6,826 nt of DNA from a bacterium (GTDB taxonomy: Bacteria; Elusimicrobiota; Elusimicrobia; Elusimicrobiales; UBA9959): NCBI GenBank assembly GCA_021845705.1, contig JAJZVJ010000134.1, forward strand, positions 1-6,826. Direction: 5' to 3'. Under the pieces are notes generated by a model. The model ran no database searches. It saw only the letters and a list, made by a program, of their open reading frames with translations, and had not been told where the DNA came from. Shown here in pieces: positions 6,808 to 6,826 of this stretch (within the stretch, counting starts at the first letter, position 1; the number at the start of each line of letters is the position of its first letter). A program made the translations under genes and the position numbers.

Positions 6808-6826
6808 ATGGGGAAAGCCGGATTCG
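6808..6826 (+). CDS. Start of a further gene (six codons visible)
   Basis: An ATG follows the TATAAT box and opens a frame reading MGKAGF to the window edge. With so few residues, no family can be named. The call rests on the well-placed promoter box, the position just after the operon and the same strand. If correct, this gene has its own promoter, independent of the nadB operon. Confidence 0.4.

Overview
The window is GC-rich bacterial chromosomal DNA, densely coded on the + strand. Isoleucine ATA and arginine AGG codons are frequent despite the high GC. All complete genes look native and intact, and no mobile element, CRISPR array, tRNA or rRNA is visible. The taxon cannot be fixed from this sequence. 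The gene content and GC-rich but ATA-using codon style would suit a Gram-negative anaerobe or candidate-phylum lineage such as Elusimicrobiota or Omnitrophota, but that is an inference from style only.

Layout. Positions 1-177 hold, on the - strand, the first 59 codons of a multi-spanning membrane protein that runs off the window. It resembles the N terminus of the lysylphosphatidylglycerol synthase/flippase-like family. A 94-base AT-richer divergent spacer (178-271) has -10-like boxes pointing both ways. Four genes then follow head to tail on the + strand, each overlapping the next: nadB (L-aspartate oxidase, 272-1873), uvrA (excinuclease ATPase, 1873-4704), a GT4-type glycosyltransferase (4701-5903) and a short radical SAM protein with a reduced SPASM-like cysteine tail (5893-6786). 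The overlaps are 1, 4 and 11 bases, so the four are probably one translationally coupled operon. A perfect TATAAT box follows, and a new gene apparently begins at 6808.

How the genes fit together. nadB (first step of NAD synthesis from aspartate) and uvrA (nucleotide excision repair) are housekeeping genes with no known direct functional link; their other pathway partners are not here. The glycosyltransferase and radical SAM gene form the accessory part. Their tight coupling suggests a joint role, perhaps in a modified glycoconjugate or surface polymer, but no substrate can be read from the sequence. The membrane protein at the left edge would also fit envelope work.

The most interesting points are the glycosyltransferase/radical SAM pair, the shortened SPASM-like tail and non-aromatic cluster loop of the radical SAM protein, and the very similar -10 boxes placed almost on top of the start codons at both ends of the window, which suggest leaderless transcripts. 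I found no clear evidence of a wholly new system.
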